Assembly (NCBI GenBank): GCA_902786365.1
Contig: CADACD010000011.1
Span: 1-64,000, forward strand
DNA length: 64,000 nt
From: an uncultured Lachnospiraceae bacterium
Lineage (GTDB): Bacteria; Bacillota; Clostridia; Lachnospirales; Lachnospiraceae
Reading direction: 5' to 3'
Shown: positions 63,056-64,000 of the stretch, piece after piece
Position numbering within the stretch: position 1 is the stretch's first letter
How the letters are laid out: the number at the start of each line of letters is the position of its first letter
Position numbers and translations under genes: made by a program
Notes under the pieces: generated by a model
What the model saw: only the letters and a program-made list of their open reading frames with translations
The model's database searches: none
Told to the model about the DNA's origin: nothing

Positions 63056-64000
63056 TTAACAATCTGCCGGCAGCGACACAACTGCCTCAAGTCCATCTCT
63101 GTGATTGTGCAAAAGTACCTTGCCACCCATTTTTTCTGTCAGATATTTCACGATATACAGTCCAAGTCCTGAACCCTGTTCACCTTCACAATTTTTTCCC
63201 CGATAGAATTTATCAAATATGAATGGCATATCCTCATCTGGTATTCCACTTCCATAATCCCTGAAATGAATTTCGATATATCCATCATCTTTTTTGATTG
63301 AGATATCTATCTGTGACTTCGCATATTTTCTGGCATTATTAATCAGATTTTCCGTAACCTGTAACAGTCTGTTTTTGTCCGCTGATATTTCTGCCATAAA
63401 ATCCGGCATGTTGAAATTGATATCATTTTGCTCTCCTGCCATCTCTCCCACTGCATTTTTGATAAACGAACAAATCTCAAATCTGTATGAATTGATTTTT
63501 ATTTTATCCAAATTAGAGAGTGAATGTAAAAATAAATCATTCGTCAACTTTGTCACCTCATCACATTTTCTCATGAGGATATTCAGATATTTAGTACGTC
63601 TTTCGGGTGTTGTATCAAGATTTGCCTCCAGCCCCTCTGCATAGGCACGAATAGACGCAATCGGAGTTTTGATGTCATGTGAAAGTGTTGCTATCACTGT
63701 CTTATTATTTTCAATTGCTTCCTTTTCATTTGCACGTGATTTTGTAATTTCTCTTCGCATACTGTCAAATGCCCATGTAAACTCACCAAAATAATTTGAT
63801 CGTTCATACTCAAGTGCAACATCAAAATTGCCTTTTGCCACTTCGCCTGCAAAACCTTTCATCTTCTCAAACGGCCGTAAAATAACAAAATAGATATAAC
63901 CGAAAACCACAATCAAAAATAGTATACTAATTATGCATATCATCCATAACTGACTACTGCCCGTACTTCTGACCTCCTCTTTTCTTATACTCTGTTTTAG
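63056..64000 (-). CDS. Sensor histidine kinase, N-terminus outside the window
   Basis: The frame is open to the window edge, so the N-terminal sensor is missing; 315 residues are visible. A membrane helix (IISILFLIVVFGYIYFV) leads into a HAMP-like segment, then the phospho-acceptor TLSHDIKTPIAS, N-box ENLINNARKYA, DYGSGIPDEDMPFIFDKFYRG and GSGLGLYIVKYL. It belongs to the OmpR-partner kinases. It lies 96 bases before the ABC ATPase gene, the usual order in antimicrobial-peptide resistance modules; the response regulator would be outside the window. Confidence 0.93.
   Translation of the reverse strand, partial: LKQSIRKEEVRSTGSSQLWMICIISILFLIVVFGYIYFVILRPFEKMKGFAGEVAKGNFDVALEYERSNYFGEFTWAFDSMRREITKSRANEKEAIENNKTVIATLSHDIKTPIASIRAYAEGLEANLDTTPERRTKYLNILMRKCDEVTKLTNDLFLHSLSNLDKIKINSYRFEICSFIKNAVGEMAGEQNDINFNMPDFMAEISADKNRLLQVTENLINNARKYAKSQIDISIKKDDGYIEIHFRDYGSGIPDEDMPFIFDKFYRGKNCEGEQGSGLGLYIVKYLTEKMGGKVLLHNHRDGLEAVVSLPADC

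Overview
The window looks like part of the chromosome of a low-GC Gram-positive anaerobe of the class Clostridia, most likely family Lachnospiraceae. The evidence is AT-rich DNA, strong AGGAGG-type ribosome binding sites, T-box control of pheST and tyrS, a LexA box of the Bacillus/Clostridium type, a prfB gene with programmed frameshift, Thr/Glu-repeat surface proteins, and no outer-membrane genes. The species assignment is an inference; no rRNA or tRNA gene was found. About four fifths of the genes lie on the minus strand.

Layout. 0-5 kb: the end of a lipoprotein gene, a type I secretion pair (ABC exporter with inactive peptidase-like domain plus an HlyD adaptor whose C-terminus is frameshifted), a repeat-rich gap, and an ECF sigma/anti-sigma pair. 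5-10 kb: a Thr/Glu-repeat transglutaminase-like protein without a signal peptide, acylphosphatase, a small exported protein with a possible nuclease-fold domain, and a chemotaxis receptor. 10-16 kb: endonuclease III, FeoA-like protein, pyruvate kinase, glutamate racemase, ThrH, PurC. 16-20 kb: HipA-like kinase, S26-type peptidase, an asparagine synthetase lacking the N-terminal cysteine, a membrane-anchored protein and a TetR regulator. 20-25 kb: pheST behind a Phe T-box, and a cupin. 25-29 kb: a plus-strand DNA-repair block of Ku, an ATP-dependent ligase, a LexA-box-controlled Y-family polymerase and a YolD-like protein. 29-35 kb: GH25 lysozyme lipoprotein, small proteins and RecQ. 35-41 kb: ispD, tsaD, RNase Z, rimI, tsaB, tsaE. 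41-48 kb: a duplicated pair of unknown membrane proteins, Tex, homoserine dehydrogenase with an ACT-domain protein, a CheW-like protein, and prfB. 48-54 kb: secA, hpf, an AT-rich gap with DnaA-box-like sequences, and an SH3b-NlpC/P60 hydrolase. 54-64 kb: an SDR reductase, a TetM-like translation GTPase fused to a Rae1/YacP-type NYN nuclease, tyrS behind a Tyr T-box, then an accessory-looking end with a MATE remnant, XRE and LytTR regulators, a methyltransferase, an ABC ATPase and a histidine kinase cut by the window edge.

Functional themes. Translation and its quality control are prominent (pheST, tyrS, prfB, hpf, TsaB/D/E, RimI, the GTPase-Rae1 fusion). DNA repair is the second theme (Nth, Ku, ligase, SOS polymerase, RecQ). 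Several loci show recent decay: the HlyD tail, a GyrI-like fragment behind recQ, half of a DUF2935 protein, a MATE fragment, and an ABC ATPase without its permease. The strongest candidate for something unusual is the GTPase-Rae1 fusion, which joins a predicted ribosome-binding GTPase to a predicted ribosome-associated mRNA nuclease in one polypeptide.
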